Translations under genes and position numbers: made by a program
Assembly (NCBI RefSeq): GCF_026625565.1
Contig: NZ_CP112998.1
Span: 7,104,501-7,168,500 of the forward strand
Length of the DNA stretch: 64,000 nt
Reading direction: 5' to 3'
From: Dyadobacter pollutisoli
GTDB taxonomy: Bacteria; Bacteroidota; Bacteroidia; Cytophagales; Spirosomataceae
Notes under the pieces: generated by a model
What the model saw: the letters and a program-made list of their open reading frames with translations, nothing else
Told to the model about the DNA's origin: nothing
Databases searched by the model: none
Part shown: in pieces, positions 8,649 through 16,150 of the stretch
Layout of the letters: each line of letters opens with the position of its first letter
How positions within the stretch are numbered: the first letter of the stretch is position 1

Positions 8649-11591
8649 TTAAGCCAGCAAATTCAAAACATCTTCACGGCTCAGGGATTTAATAAAACCT
8701 TCTTCATTTGAAATCAGGTCATCGGCCAGCTGTTTCTTAGTTCTCTGCAAAGCCAGAATCTTCTCTTCTACCGTATTTTTGGTAATGAACTTATAAGTAA
8801 AAACAGTCCTATCCTGCCCGATTCTATGCGCTCTGTCCACAGCCTGCGCTTCTATCGCCGGATTCCACCACGGATCCAAAATAAACACGTAATCAGCCGC
8901 GGTAAGGTTAAGCCCCAACCCGCCTGCTTTTAAGGAAATCAGGAATATTTTAATGCCTTCGTTGTTCTGAAATGTTTCTACCTGCTCCTGACGATCGCGA
9001 GTAGAGCCGTCCAGGTAGGCATAAGTAATGTCTTTTTCATCCAGGTAGGAGCGAAAAAGATCCAGATGCTTAATGTACTGGCTGAATATCAAAATCTTGT
9101 GATCCTCGCTGATGACCGTTTGCATTTTGTACAAGACGTCCTCGAACTTGCCAGAACCATGTATGTAATCCGGATTGACCATTAAAGGGTGGTTCGCAAG
9201 TTGACGTAGCTTCGTAAGTCCCTGTAACACCACCAACTGCGACTTGGATATGCCATCGGTGTCAATGCTTTGCAGGATCAGGTTCCGGTAGTAAGCTTTG
9301 GCCTCTTCATAAGCCTTTTCCTGTTCCTCCGACATATCACAGTACTGAATGCTTTCAACCTTTTCAGGCAAATCAGTAGCGACCTGTGATTTTAGCCGCC
9401 TTAAAATAAATGGCTTGATAAGGTTATAAAGCTTCTTGGTCTTTTCTTCATCACCTCTTTTTTCAATCGGGATTTGAAATTCGTCCCGAAAAAATGACTG
9501 GCTTCCAAGCAGGCCGGGGTTTACAAAAGACATTTGTGACCATAAATCCAGCGTATTGTTTTCGATAGGGGTGCCCGTCAGTACGAGTCGCTGGGCAGCA
9601 TTTAGCTTTCTGACTGATTTTGTAATAATGGAAGCAGGGTTCTTAATGGCCTGCGATTCGTCCAGGATCACATAGTTGAACCGGTAGTCCTCCATGATAT
9701 CAATGTCCAGCCTGACGATCCCGTAAGAAGTCAATATCAGATCATATTGATCAAATTGTGACGTATCCTTTTCCCTGTTGGTGCCTGTGTATAGCAAAAC
9801 CCTCATTTCAGGCGTGAAACGTTTCGCTTCCAGCTGCCAGTTATAAAGCAGGGAAGTAGGCATAATAAGCAACGAAGGTCGGTTGGTGCCTGCTTCTTTC
9901 TCGTGTTGAAGCAATGCAAGCGTCTGGACGGTTTTTCCAAGTCCCATATCGTCGGCAAGGCATCCGCCAAACCGGTATTGCTTTAAAAATTGCAGCCAGT
10001 CGTAACCAGTTTTTTGGTATGGACGCAGAGTGCCTTCGAATCCAACCGGCGGATCGATGGATTCAATGTGGTTGAAATCACGAAGATTTTCGAGTTTTCT
10101 GCTGATAATGGCAGTGGCCAGATTTTCTTCTTTCAGCTCCTGGACCAACGCGAGGTGATGCATTCGCAGACGTAAATTTTCGTCGTCACCATGGTGTTCT
10201 GTAAAAGAAAAGAACTCCGAATATTTGGTAAACCACCATTCCGGAATGACCGCTACTTCACCATTGGGCAGGATGAATTCCTTTTTTCGGTTGAGTATAT
10301 AATTTCGGAGCTGGATAAATGGTATCTCAAACTCACCGAATCTCACCTTTGCATTGATATCAAACCAGTCCCTCCCTTCCTGAATAGAAATGTCGAGAGA
10401 CGAATAGCCCAGGAAATACCGCTTGGCATCCGCCGTGTTTTGCCTTACCACGATCCCGTTTTCAGAAAGCGTGCCTACATTGCTTTGCAGCCACCCAAAA
10501 GCTTGGGACTTTGGCATTTGAACCTTGCCGTTCCGCATATTGAGCCCCCATTCTTTCAGTAGCCGCACATTCTGGCTCTCAACCTCAATATTCCGCTTCA
10601 CTTTATTAAACAGGTAATCATTTCCCCTTTTTTCCATGTGAACACTGGACGGATGAGCAAAGCTGTCGTAGCGAAACGAAAAATTGGCATACTGAAATGA
10701 GAGATCAAACGCGACATCATTGTCCTCTTCCTCAATGATCTCCACCTCGCCTGAGTCCTGAAAAAGCATAGGAGCCTTTTTGGAAGCGGTTATGTATTCA
10801 GAAATGGTCAGTACCGTTTTGGGGGATGAAGACACATTCCGGATTTCAAAGCCCCTCGCTACCACATCATAAGAGGCGATAAGCGGAGCGACAAACCTGC
10901 CATAGTACTGTTCCTCGACCTGGCCGGGAATAGCTATGAATTTCTTAGCCAGAAACGGCTTGATCTTTTTTCCGTCGACATTCCCTTCAAAGTGGTATAG
11001 ATGTCCGTCCAGCACGAGCCAGGCAGGATCTTCACAAATCAGGAACGCATTTTTATATTGAAAATCGAGTTTTTGAAACCGGTGACGGATCGTCGGAAAG
11101 TAATGTGTATTGTCCTCATTTCTGATAAAATGAAAACGGATCGTAGCCTTTTCTGTTTCCCAGGAAACCGGTTTCCACAACGGATTGCCGTCACTGCCCA
11201 TTATAAACAGGTCTTTACCGGTTAGTCTTTCCAGAATGCGGGCTTTGCAGTTTTCAAGATAGCCCGCAATGGTTTCCTGGATCACTTTGTCACCTTTTTG
11301 TGGATCGTAAACTTTGAGAAAGAAATCTACGGCACTCAGTTTTTTGGTATTGAATTTGCGGAGAATGGCGTCCTGCTGGATATCATCGATCAATCCGACG
11401 AGCTCAAAGTCCCTGTTGTCCAGTTCGGCGCGGAATTCTTTGATGTTTTTGGAAGAAATGTTCTGTATTTGAAATGAGAAATCTCCCTGATGATTCAGCT
11501 GCACTACAAATGACTCGAAGATGTACCCCAAATACTCATGATTCAGAATTGAATAAACAATCTTAAATGGTTCTGAGGGAGAGACTTTCAT
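8649..11591 (-). CDS. SNF2-family DEAD/DEAH-box helicase
   Basis: Swi2/Snf2-type double-stranded-DNA translocase of 980 aa. The C-terminal half carries the motor: Walker A ADDMGLGKTVQTLALL, Walker B DESQAIKN, TGTPIENN, and motif VI AVDRAHRIGQDRTVF. The N-terminal half of about 450 aa is a long beta-rich region like that of bacterial SNF2 proteins with SWIM or SNF2-related N-domains, but no zinc-finger cysteine cluster is apparent. The role is probably chromatin or RNA-polymerase remodelling or repair; substrates are unknown. The start is the ATG at 11591. It is monocistronic and convergent with purA. Confidence 0.92.
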   Translation of the reverse strand: MKVSPSEPFKIVYSILNHEYLGYIFESFVVQLNHQGDFSFQIQNISSKNIKEFRAELDNRDFELVGLIDDIQQDAILRKFNTKKLSAVDFFLKVYDPQKGDKVIQETIAGYLENCKARILERLTGKDLFIMGSDGNPLWKPVSWETEKATIRFHFIRNEDNTHYFPTIRHRFQKLDFQYKNAFLICEDPAWLVLDGHLYHFEGNVDGKKIKPFLAKKFIAIPGQVEEQYYGRFVAPLIASYDVVARGFEIRNVSSSPKTVLTISEYITASKKAPMLFQDSGEVEIIEEEDNDVAFDLSFQYANFSFRYDSFAHPSSVHMEKRGNDYLFNKVKRNIEVESQNVRLLKEWGLNMRNGKVQMPKSQAFGWLQSNVGTLSENGIVVRQNTADAKRYFLGYSSLDISIQEGRDWFDINAKVRFGEFEIPFIQLRNYILNRKKEFILPNGEVAVIPEWWFTKYSEFFSFTEHHGDDENLRLRMHHLALVQELKEENLATAIISRKLENLRDFNHIESIDPPVGFEGTLRPYQKTGYDWLQFLKQYRFGGCLADDMGLGKTVQTLALLQHEKEAGTNRPSLLIMPTSLLYNWQLEAKRFTPEMRVLLYTGTNREKDTSQFDQYDLILTSYGIVRLDIDIMEDYRFNYVILDESQAIKNPASIITKSVRKLNAAQRLVLTGTPIENNTLDLWSQMSFVNPGLLGSQSFFRDEFQIPIEKRGDEEKTKKLYNLIKPFILRRLKSQVATDLPEKVESIQYCDMSEEQEKAYEEAKAYYRNLILQSIDTDGISKSQLVVLQGLTKLRQLANHPLMVNPDYIHGSGKFEDVLYKMQTVISEDHKILIFSQYIKHLDLFRSYLDEKDITYAYLDGSTRDRQEQVETFQNNEGIKIFLISLKAGGLGLNLTAADYVFILDPWWNPAIEAQAVDRAHRIGQDRTVFTYKFITKNTVEEKILALQRTKKQLADDLISNEEGFIKSLSREDVLNLLA

Positions 11592-11749
11592 TTTTTATCG
11601 TTGGCTAATGATGGAGTGTTGATGATCAAGAGGTTGAATAGAATTAAAAACAGCCTCTTTGCGATTTCGAAAACTTCAAATATAGGTTAAATGAGGGCAA
11701 AAAAAAAGACCGGCCGGAGCAAGTCTTATGAAATAATTATATACAATAA

Positions 11750-11762
11750 ATTATTGGATCAA
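11750..11762. repeat. 13-bp direct repeat flanking the tandem IS pair (left copy)
   Basis: ATTATTGGATCAA here is repeated exactly at 14599-14611. GGATCAA may itself belong to the IS end, in which case the target duplication is only ATTATT. Confidence 0.6.
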
Positions 11763-11782
11763 GCAGAAAATCTGGGGGAATA

Positions 11783-12775
11783 TTAAGCATAAAGTTTGGT
11801 AAGCCTGAATAGGAAAAATGGAATATCTCTCACTCCTCTGGATGACGACCTAAAAGCCTTGATCTTCGCATTGAAGGACTCAGCCGAAGCATTCGTGCTT
11901 CTGTTATTGAAGAAGTTCAGAATGTCCAGATAGTGGGTTTGAATAGATTTGGCAACGGTTTTGAAAGAATCAAGGCCGCAATCTTCCACTTGATTGTACC
12001 AGAGCGCAAGCTTTTTGAAGGCATGTTCTTTTGATTTACAAGTCCTAAAAATTGTCCCTAATCCTGTCGCCAGCTTGTAGGCTTGGTTTATGAGCGGATA
12101 ACGCTCAAAGAGCAATCTGGAACGCTGGATTTGCGAAGCAGTCCATTTGTCGCAGTGCTTAAATAACAAATAACGGCTTCTGACCAATAGCTGCTTGATT
12201 GTATCACCGTTTGCAAGAATTTCAGGTTCGTATGGCACACCTGCCTGCTTTGCAGCTTCAATAGCCTGATTCTCTTGATCCAGAGCTTGCCAACGATGTT
12301 TGATCCTGATTTCCTGGACAGCATCATAAGCAAGTTTTTGAACGTGAAACCGGTCTATAACCTTTGCTGCTTTGGAGAAACACCGACTGACTATCATTCC
12401 CATATTGGCAGCCATATCCTGTGTTACTTCCCGCACTTTGCTGCGAATACGCTTGGGAATTTTTCGCAAAACCTCAATCACTGATGCTGCTTGCGTACCC
12501 TTTATCATTGCCAGCAAAGAGCCTTTTCTACCTTTTGCAGCCTTATTAGTTACAATCGTGTAAAGTTCGCCATTGGATAGTGAAGTTTCGTCAATACTTA
12601 AATATGGACCGGTGTTTTCTGGATACAAAAGCCATTCAGCAGCATGCTCGCGCTGGTCCCAGTCTTTGTAATCACTGATGTGGTCCTTGTATTGCTGTTG
12701 AAGCTGTTTGCCGTCGAGATGAAAGTATTTGCCTAGCTGTGAACAACTGACGGGATTATTATCAATACATTGTTT
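11783..12775 (-). CDS. ISAon1-type transposase catalytic frame, copy 1
   Basis: DDE transposase related to the ISL3 family. Likely catalytic residues are the D of SIDETS, the D of VTQDMAAN and the E of NASAESFNAKIKAF. The frame is open to 12775, but the first conventional start is a TTG at 12628, which would cut off a conserved-looking stretch (LGKYFHLDGKQ...DWDQREHAAEWLL). The upstream N-terminal frame ends at 12762, overlapping by 14 nt in another phase. Translation therefore probably uses frameshifting across the T6A5 run or a rare start codon. It differs from copy 2 by one residue: Q instead of L next to the second catalytic D. From memory of the family, L is the usual residue. Confidence 0.8.
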   Translation of the reverse strand, partial: KQCIDNNPVSCSQLGKYFHLDGKQLQQQYKDHISDYKDWDQREHAAEWLLYPENTGPYLSIDETSLSNGELYTIVTNKAAKGRKGSLLAMIKGTQAASVIEVLRKIPKRIRSKVREVTQDMAANMGMIVSRCFSKAAKVIDRFHVQKLAYDAVQEIRIKHRWQALDQENQAIEAAKQAGVPYEPEILANGDTIKQLLVRSRYLLFKHCDKWTASQIQRSRLLFERYPLINQAYKLATGLGTIFRTCKSKEHAFKKLALWYNQVEDCGLDSFKTVAKSIQTHYLDILNFFNNRSTNASAESFNAKIKAFRSSSRGVRDIPFFLFRLTKLYA

Positions 12776-13142
12776 TTAAAAAATCAGCGAACTCCTTGGT
12801 CATCCGAGTTCCCTGTTGCACTACATTCCAATCCCTGCTAACAATGTCGCCGGTGTCCTTGACTTCCCACCGGCGGCGCTTGATACAGAGTGTGACACGT
12901 TGGTTACGAATCGGAAAATCCTGAATGTATATCTCGGGTAAAAAGCCTTTGGACTCTAATTTTTGATCCTTGTATTCGGCAGGAGGAAGATTCTTTTCTT
13001 CCAGATAGATATTCAGGCCAGTGAGGCCTTCAACTATTTTGGAAAGCTCGAAATAATCGAGGATGCCCTCCGGCAACAGGAAGCGGACTAGGGCTAAATA
13101 GGACTCTTGCAATGCATTCAATATTGATTCATCGCAAAACAA
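12762..13142 (-). CDS. ISAon1-type transposase N-terminal region protein, copy 1
   Basis: Protein of 126 aa that occupies the position of the N-terminal, end-binding part of ISAon1-type transposases. It contains VRFLLPEGILDYFELSKI and ends FADFLKTMY, two turns before the catalytic frame takes over. The start is probably the TTG at 13142. No zinc or DDE residues are present. It overlaps the catalytic frame by 14 nt in a different phase. The gene is nearly identical to 14179-14529 apart from its first ten or so residues, where the copies diverge. Confidence 0.75.
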   Translation of the reverse strand: MFCDESILNALQESYLALVRFLLPEGILDYFELSKIVEGLTGLNIYLEEKNLPPAEYKDQKLESKGFLPEIYIQDFPIRNQRVTLCIKRRRWEVKDTGDIVSRDWNVVQQGTRMTKEFADFLKTMY

Positions 13143-13199
13143 CTACTTTTTTTATCGCCCCCCAACTTTTCTGGGATCAAGCTGAATTCTTGGGGAATA

Positions 13200-14192
13200 T
13201 TAAGCATAGAGTTTGGTAAGCCTGAATAGGAAAAATGGAATATCTCTCACTCCTCTGGATGACGACCTAAAAGCCTTGATCTTCGCATTGAAGGACTCAG
13301 CCGAAGCATTCGTGCTTCTGTTATTGAAGAAGTTCAGAATGTCCAGATAGTGGGTTTGAATAGATTTGGCAACGGTTTTGAAAGAATCAAGGCCGCAATC
13401 TTCCACTTGATTGTACCAGAGCGCAAGCTTTTTGAAGGCATGTTCTTTTGATTTACAAGTCCTAAAAATTGTCCCTAATCCTGTCGCCAGCTTGTAGGCT
13501 TGGTTTATGAGCGGATAACGCTCAAAGAGCAATCTGGAACGCTGGATTTGCGAAGCAGTCCATTTGTCGCAGTGCTTAAATAACAAATAACGGCTTCTGA
13601 CCAATAGCTGCTTGATTGTATCACCGTTTGCAAGAATTTCAGGTTCGTATGGCACACCTGCCTGCTTTGCAGCTTCAATAGCCTGATTCTCTTGATCCAG
13701 AGCTTGCCAACGATGTTTGATCCTGATTTCCTGGACAGCATCATAAGCAAGTTTTTGAACGTGAAACCGGTCTATAACCTTTGCTGCTTTGGAGAAACAC
13801 CGACTGACTATCATTCCCATATTGGCAGCCATATCCAGTGTTACTTCCCGCACTTTGCTGCGAATACGCTTGGGAATTTTTCGCAAAACCTCAATCACTG
13901 ATGCTGCTTGCGTACCCTTTATCATTGCCAGCAAAGAGCCTTTTCTACCTTTTGCAGCCTTATTAGTTACAATCGTGTAAAGTTCGCCATTGGATAGTGA
14001 AGTTTCGTCAATACTTAAATATGGACCGGTGTTTTCTGGATACAAAAGCCATTCAGCAGCATGCTCGCGCTGACCCCAGTCTTTGTAATCACTGATGTGG
14101 TCCTTGTATTGCTGTTGAAGCTGTTTGCCGTCGAGATGAAAGTATTTGCCTAGCTGTGAACAACTGACGGGATTATTATCAATACATTGTTT
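13200..14192 (-). CDS. ISAon1-type transposase catalytic frame, copy 2
   Basis: Same protein as copy 1 from the conserved SIDETS motif to the end, with VTLDMAAN at the second catalytic aspartate. The frame is open to 14192 but, as in copy 1, lacks a conventional start before the TTG at 14045. It is probably expressed by fusion with the upstream N-terminal frame. The family acts by DDE-type cut-and-paste or copy-out transposition. Near-identity to copy 1 implies a recent duplication. Confidence 0.8.
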   Translation of the reverse strand, partial: KQCIDNNPVSCSQLGKYFHLDGKQLQQQYKDHISDYKDWGQREHAAEWLLYPENTGPYLSIDETSLSNGELYTIVTNKAAKGRKGSLLAMIKGTQAASVIEVLRKIPKRIRSKVREVTLDMAANMGMIVSRCFSKAAKVIDRFHVQKLAYDAVQEIRIKHRWQALDQENQAIEAAKQAGVPYEPEILANGDTIKQLLVRSRYLLFKHCDKWTASQIQRSRLLFERYPLINQAYKLATGLGTIFRTCKSKEHAFKKLALWYNQVEDCGLDSFKTVAKSIQTHYLDILNFFNNRSTNASAESFNAKIKAFRSSSRGVRDIPFFLFRLTKLYA

Positions 14193-14529
14193 TTAAAAAA
14201 TCAGCGAACTCCTTGGTCATCCGAGTTCCCTGTTGCACTACATTCCAATCCCTGCTAACAATGTCGCCGGTGTCCTTGACTTCCCACCGGCGGCGCTTGA
14301 TACAGAGTGTGACACGTTGGTTACGAATCGGAAAATCCTGAATGTATATCTCGGGTAAAAAGCCTTTGGACTCTAATTTTTGATCCTTGTATTCGGCAGG
14401 AGGAAGATTCTTTTCTTCCAGATAGATATTCAGGCCAGTGAGGCCTTCAACTATTTTGGAAAGCTCGAAATAATCGAGGATGCCCTCGGGCAACAGGAAA
14501 CGGACTAGGGCTTGGTAAGACTCTTGCAA
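14179..14529 (-). CDS. ISAon1-type transposase N-terminal region protein, copy 2
   Basis: Protein of 116 aa, the same as the copy 1 N-terminal protein from the shared LVRFLLPEGILDYFEL stretch onward. The first residues differ: an in-frame TAA lies just upstream of the TTG at 14529, where copy 1 stays open for ten further codons. The start is therefore uncertain. It is probably a functional partner of, or fused by frameshift to, the catalytic frame at 13200-14192. Confidence 0.72.
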   Translation of the reverse strand: MQESYQALVRFLLPEGILDYFELSKIVEGLTGLNIYLEEKNLPPAEYKDQKLESKGFLPEIYIQDFPIRNQRVTLCIKRRRWEVKDTGDIVSRDWNVVQQGTRMTKEFADFLKTMY

Positions 14530-14598
14530 TGCTCTTTAAATTGATTCATCGCAAAACAAACAATTATTTTCCTTCCCCCCAACTTTTCGGACTGATCC

Positions 14599-14611
14599 AT
14601 TATTGGATCAA
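14599..14611. repeat. 13-bp direct repeat flanking the tandem IS pair (right copy)
   Basis: Exact match to 11750-11762 (ATTATTGGATCAA), immediately right of the copy 2 end GACTGATCC. This fits insertion of the IS array as a unit at one AT-rich site. Confidence 0.6.
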
Positions 14612-14657
14612 ATCAATTAAATTCTACAAATTGAGGGGTTTGAATTTGAAACAAAAA

Positions 14658-14681
14658 AAGCTAACAGAGGTGTGTTAGCTT
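14658..14681 (-). terminator. Original tRNA-Leu(UAA) terminator, now stranded beyond the island
   Basis: Perfect stem AAGCTAAC / GTTAGCTT. On the minus strand a run of T follows. It lies just downstream of the displaced tRNA 3' end, so it is the ancestral terminator of the gene now completed at 50420-50505. Confidence 0.75.
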
Positions 14682-14703
14682 TTAGAGGTCTTAAAACCAT
14701 GTG

Positions 14704-14764
14704 GTACCGGGGACGGGAATCGAACCCGTACGAGCGTTTCGGCTCACAGGATTTTAAGTCCTGC
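14704..14764 (-). repeat. attL: 61-bp direct repeat, 3' remnant of tRNA-Leu(UAA)
   Basis: Identical to 50419-50479. It contains the anticodon arm, variable arm, T arm and acceptor 3' strand of tRNA-Leu but lacks the 5' half, and the sequence after CCTGC diverges into island DNA. It marks the left border of the island and is displaced host sequence. Confidence 0.93.
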
Positions 14765-14862
14765 TTTAAATGGTCTTATATGGTTTGATATATATCGTTA
14801 TATGTTGATTAATAGCTATTTATATTTTTTTAAAAGCAGAAAAATATAAATAAAATCGTCAT

Positions 14863-14883
14863 TTGTTTGGCAAATGTTTGGCA
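14863..14883 (+). repeat. Terminal 21-bp repeat of the island (left), possible integrase or excisionase arm site
   Basis: Contains TGTTTGGCA twice (tandem, 10-bp spacing). An exact 21-bp copy lies at 50341-50361 just inside the right border, in the same orientation. It precedes the integrase gene by about 36 bp. Confidence 0.65.
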
Positions 14884-14919
14884 TGAATTGATTAGATTTG
14901 TCCTCTAAACAATTCAGAT

Positions 14920-16125
14920 ATGGCATCGGTTACAGTAGTTCTTCGAAAAACTCCGAACAGCGACGATAAGCATAACCTCTACCTGCGGATAATAAAAGAT
15001 AGAAAGATTTCTCAAACTAGTCTTGGTCATAGTATCCCGCTTTCGGATTGGGATGATGAAAAACGGATAGTTAAGAAATCCCATCGAAATTCCGCCTGGC
15101 TAAACAATCTTATCGCAAGCAGGGTATCTGAGGCGACTGATAAGCTTTTAGAGATGGAGAAGAATAAAACAGATAGCTCCGCAAGGGTTATCAAGAATGC
15201 AGTTCTTGCCTCTAAGGACGGAATCTTCTTTAAGCAGGCGCAGATTTACATTGATCAGCTAAAAGCAACAGGGAAGTTCAATCAAAGATCGGCTGACGAA
15301 CCAAGGATCAACAAATTTAAGAAGTTCCTGAAAAACGCTGACATCAACTTCTCTGAGATAAGCCCAGGTCTTCTGAAAAAATTCAAGGCATATCTGATTG
15401 GTACGTTCAAGATGACAGAGCGAACAGCTGTCAATCACCTGGTGGTGATCAGAACCATTTACAATAGAGCGGTTGCCGACGGGGTTACAGATAAGAAGAA
15501 TTATCCGTTTGGGAAGGGTAAGGTAGTTATCAAGTTTCCAGATAGTGCGAAGATTGGATTAACCGCGGATGAAGTGAAAGTGCTTGAGGAGCTGGATTTA
15601 CCTTCTGGTGAGAACCATGCTCGAAACCTGTGGCTCGTGTCCTTTTATTTTGCAGGAATGCGCGTTTCTGATGTTCTAAGGCTCGAATGGTCGGATTTTC
15701 AAAACGGGAGACTTTACTACGCGATGGGCAAAAACCTCAAAGCTGGATCGCTGAAAGTTCCTGACAGGGTTGCCGAAATACTAAAACAGTATCCACAAGG
15801 ATCGAATGCGCATGATTTGGTTTTTCCTGACCTTGCTAAAATGCCAGATTTGTCGAAATCTTATGAAGTGCAAAGTTACATTAAGACGCGTGTCCATAGC
15901 TGCAACGATTATTTAAAGAACATTGCGAAAAAGTTGAGTTTGTCTAAACCTCTCACCATGCACATTGCAAGACATACATTTGCTCAGATTTCTGCAGACC
16001 GAATTCCAGCAAACATTCTTCAGCGACTTTATCGTCATTCGGATATTAAGACGACAATGGGATATCAGAGCAATTTTATTAATAAAACGACCGATGATGC
16101 GCTTGATGCGGTGATTAATTTATGA
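14920..16125 (+). CDS. Tyrosine recombinase/integrase of the island
   Basis: Site-specific recombinase of 401 aa. It has an arm-type N-terminal segment, a SAM-like core-binding domain (about 105-200) and a C-terminal catalytic domain. Catalytic residues visible are R in FAGMRVSDVLRL, HxxR in HIARHTF, H in LYRHSDIKTT and the nucleophile Y in MGYQSN. The start is the ATG at 14920. It lies 155 bp from attL and is therefore the likely enzyme for integration into and excision from tRNA-Leu. The 21-bp terminal repeat just upstream may be a binding site. It is convergent with the Gabija-like helicase gene. Confidence 0.92.
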   Translation: MASVTVVLRKTPNSDDKHNLYLRIIKDRKISQTSLGHSIPLSDWDDEKRIVKKSHRNSAWLNNLIASRVSEATDKLLEMEKNKTDSSARVIKNAVLASKDGIFFKQAQIYIDQLKATGKFNQRSADEPRINKFKKFLKNADINFSEISPGLLKKFKAYLIGTFKMTERTAVNHLVVIRTIYNRAVADGVTDKKNYPFGKGKVVIKFPDSAKIGLTADEVKVLEELDLPSGENHARNLWLVSFYFAGMRVSDVLRLEWSDFQNGRLYYAMGKNLKAGSLKVPDRVAEILKQYPQGSNAHDLVFPDLAKMPDLSKSYEVQSYIKTRVHSCNDYLKNIAKKLSLSKPLTMHIARHTFAQISADRIPANILQRLYRHSDIKTTMGYQSNFINKTTDDALDAVINL

Positions 16126-16150
16126 CATGAATGAAAAGCATGTGGGAAAG

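Larger units (their letters stand above)
11756..13173 (-). mobile_element. Insertion sequence, ISAon1/ISL3-like, copy 1
   Basis: About 1.42-kb element with two overlapping reading frames on the minus strand. The left end begins GGATCAAGCAGAAAATCTGG. The opposite end has the related CCCCCCAACTTTTC sequence, giving imperfect terminal inverted repeats. Compared with copy 2, its right end lacks the terminal ACTGATCC and joins directly to the left end of copy 2 at about 13174. The boundaries are inferred from comparing the two copies. Confidence 0.75.
13174..14598 (-). mobile_element. Insertion sequence, ISAon1/ISL3-like, copy 2
   Basis: Second head-to-tail copy, offset 1417 bp from copy 1. Its left end GGATCAAGCTGAATTC...GGGG pairs imperfectly with the right end, which reads GGATCAGTCCGAAAAG on the minus strand. 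Both predicted inverted-repeat ends are intact, so this copy looks complete. The outer flanks of the tandem carry ATTATT on both sides. Confidence 0.78.
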
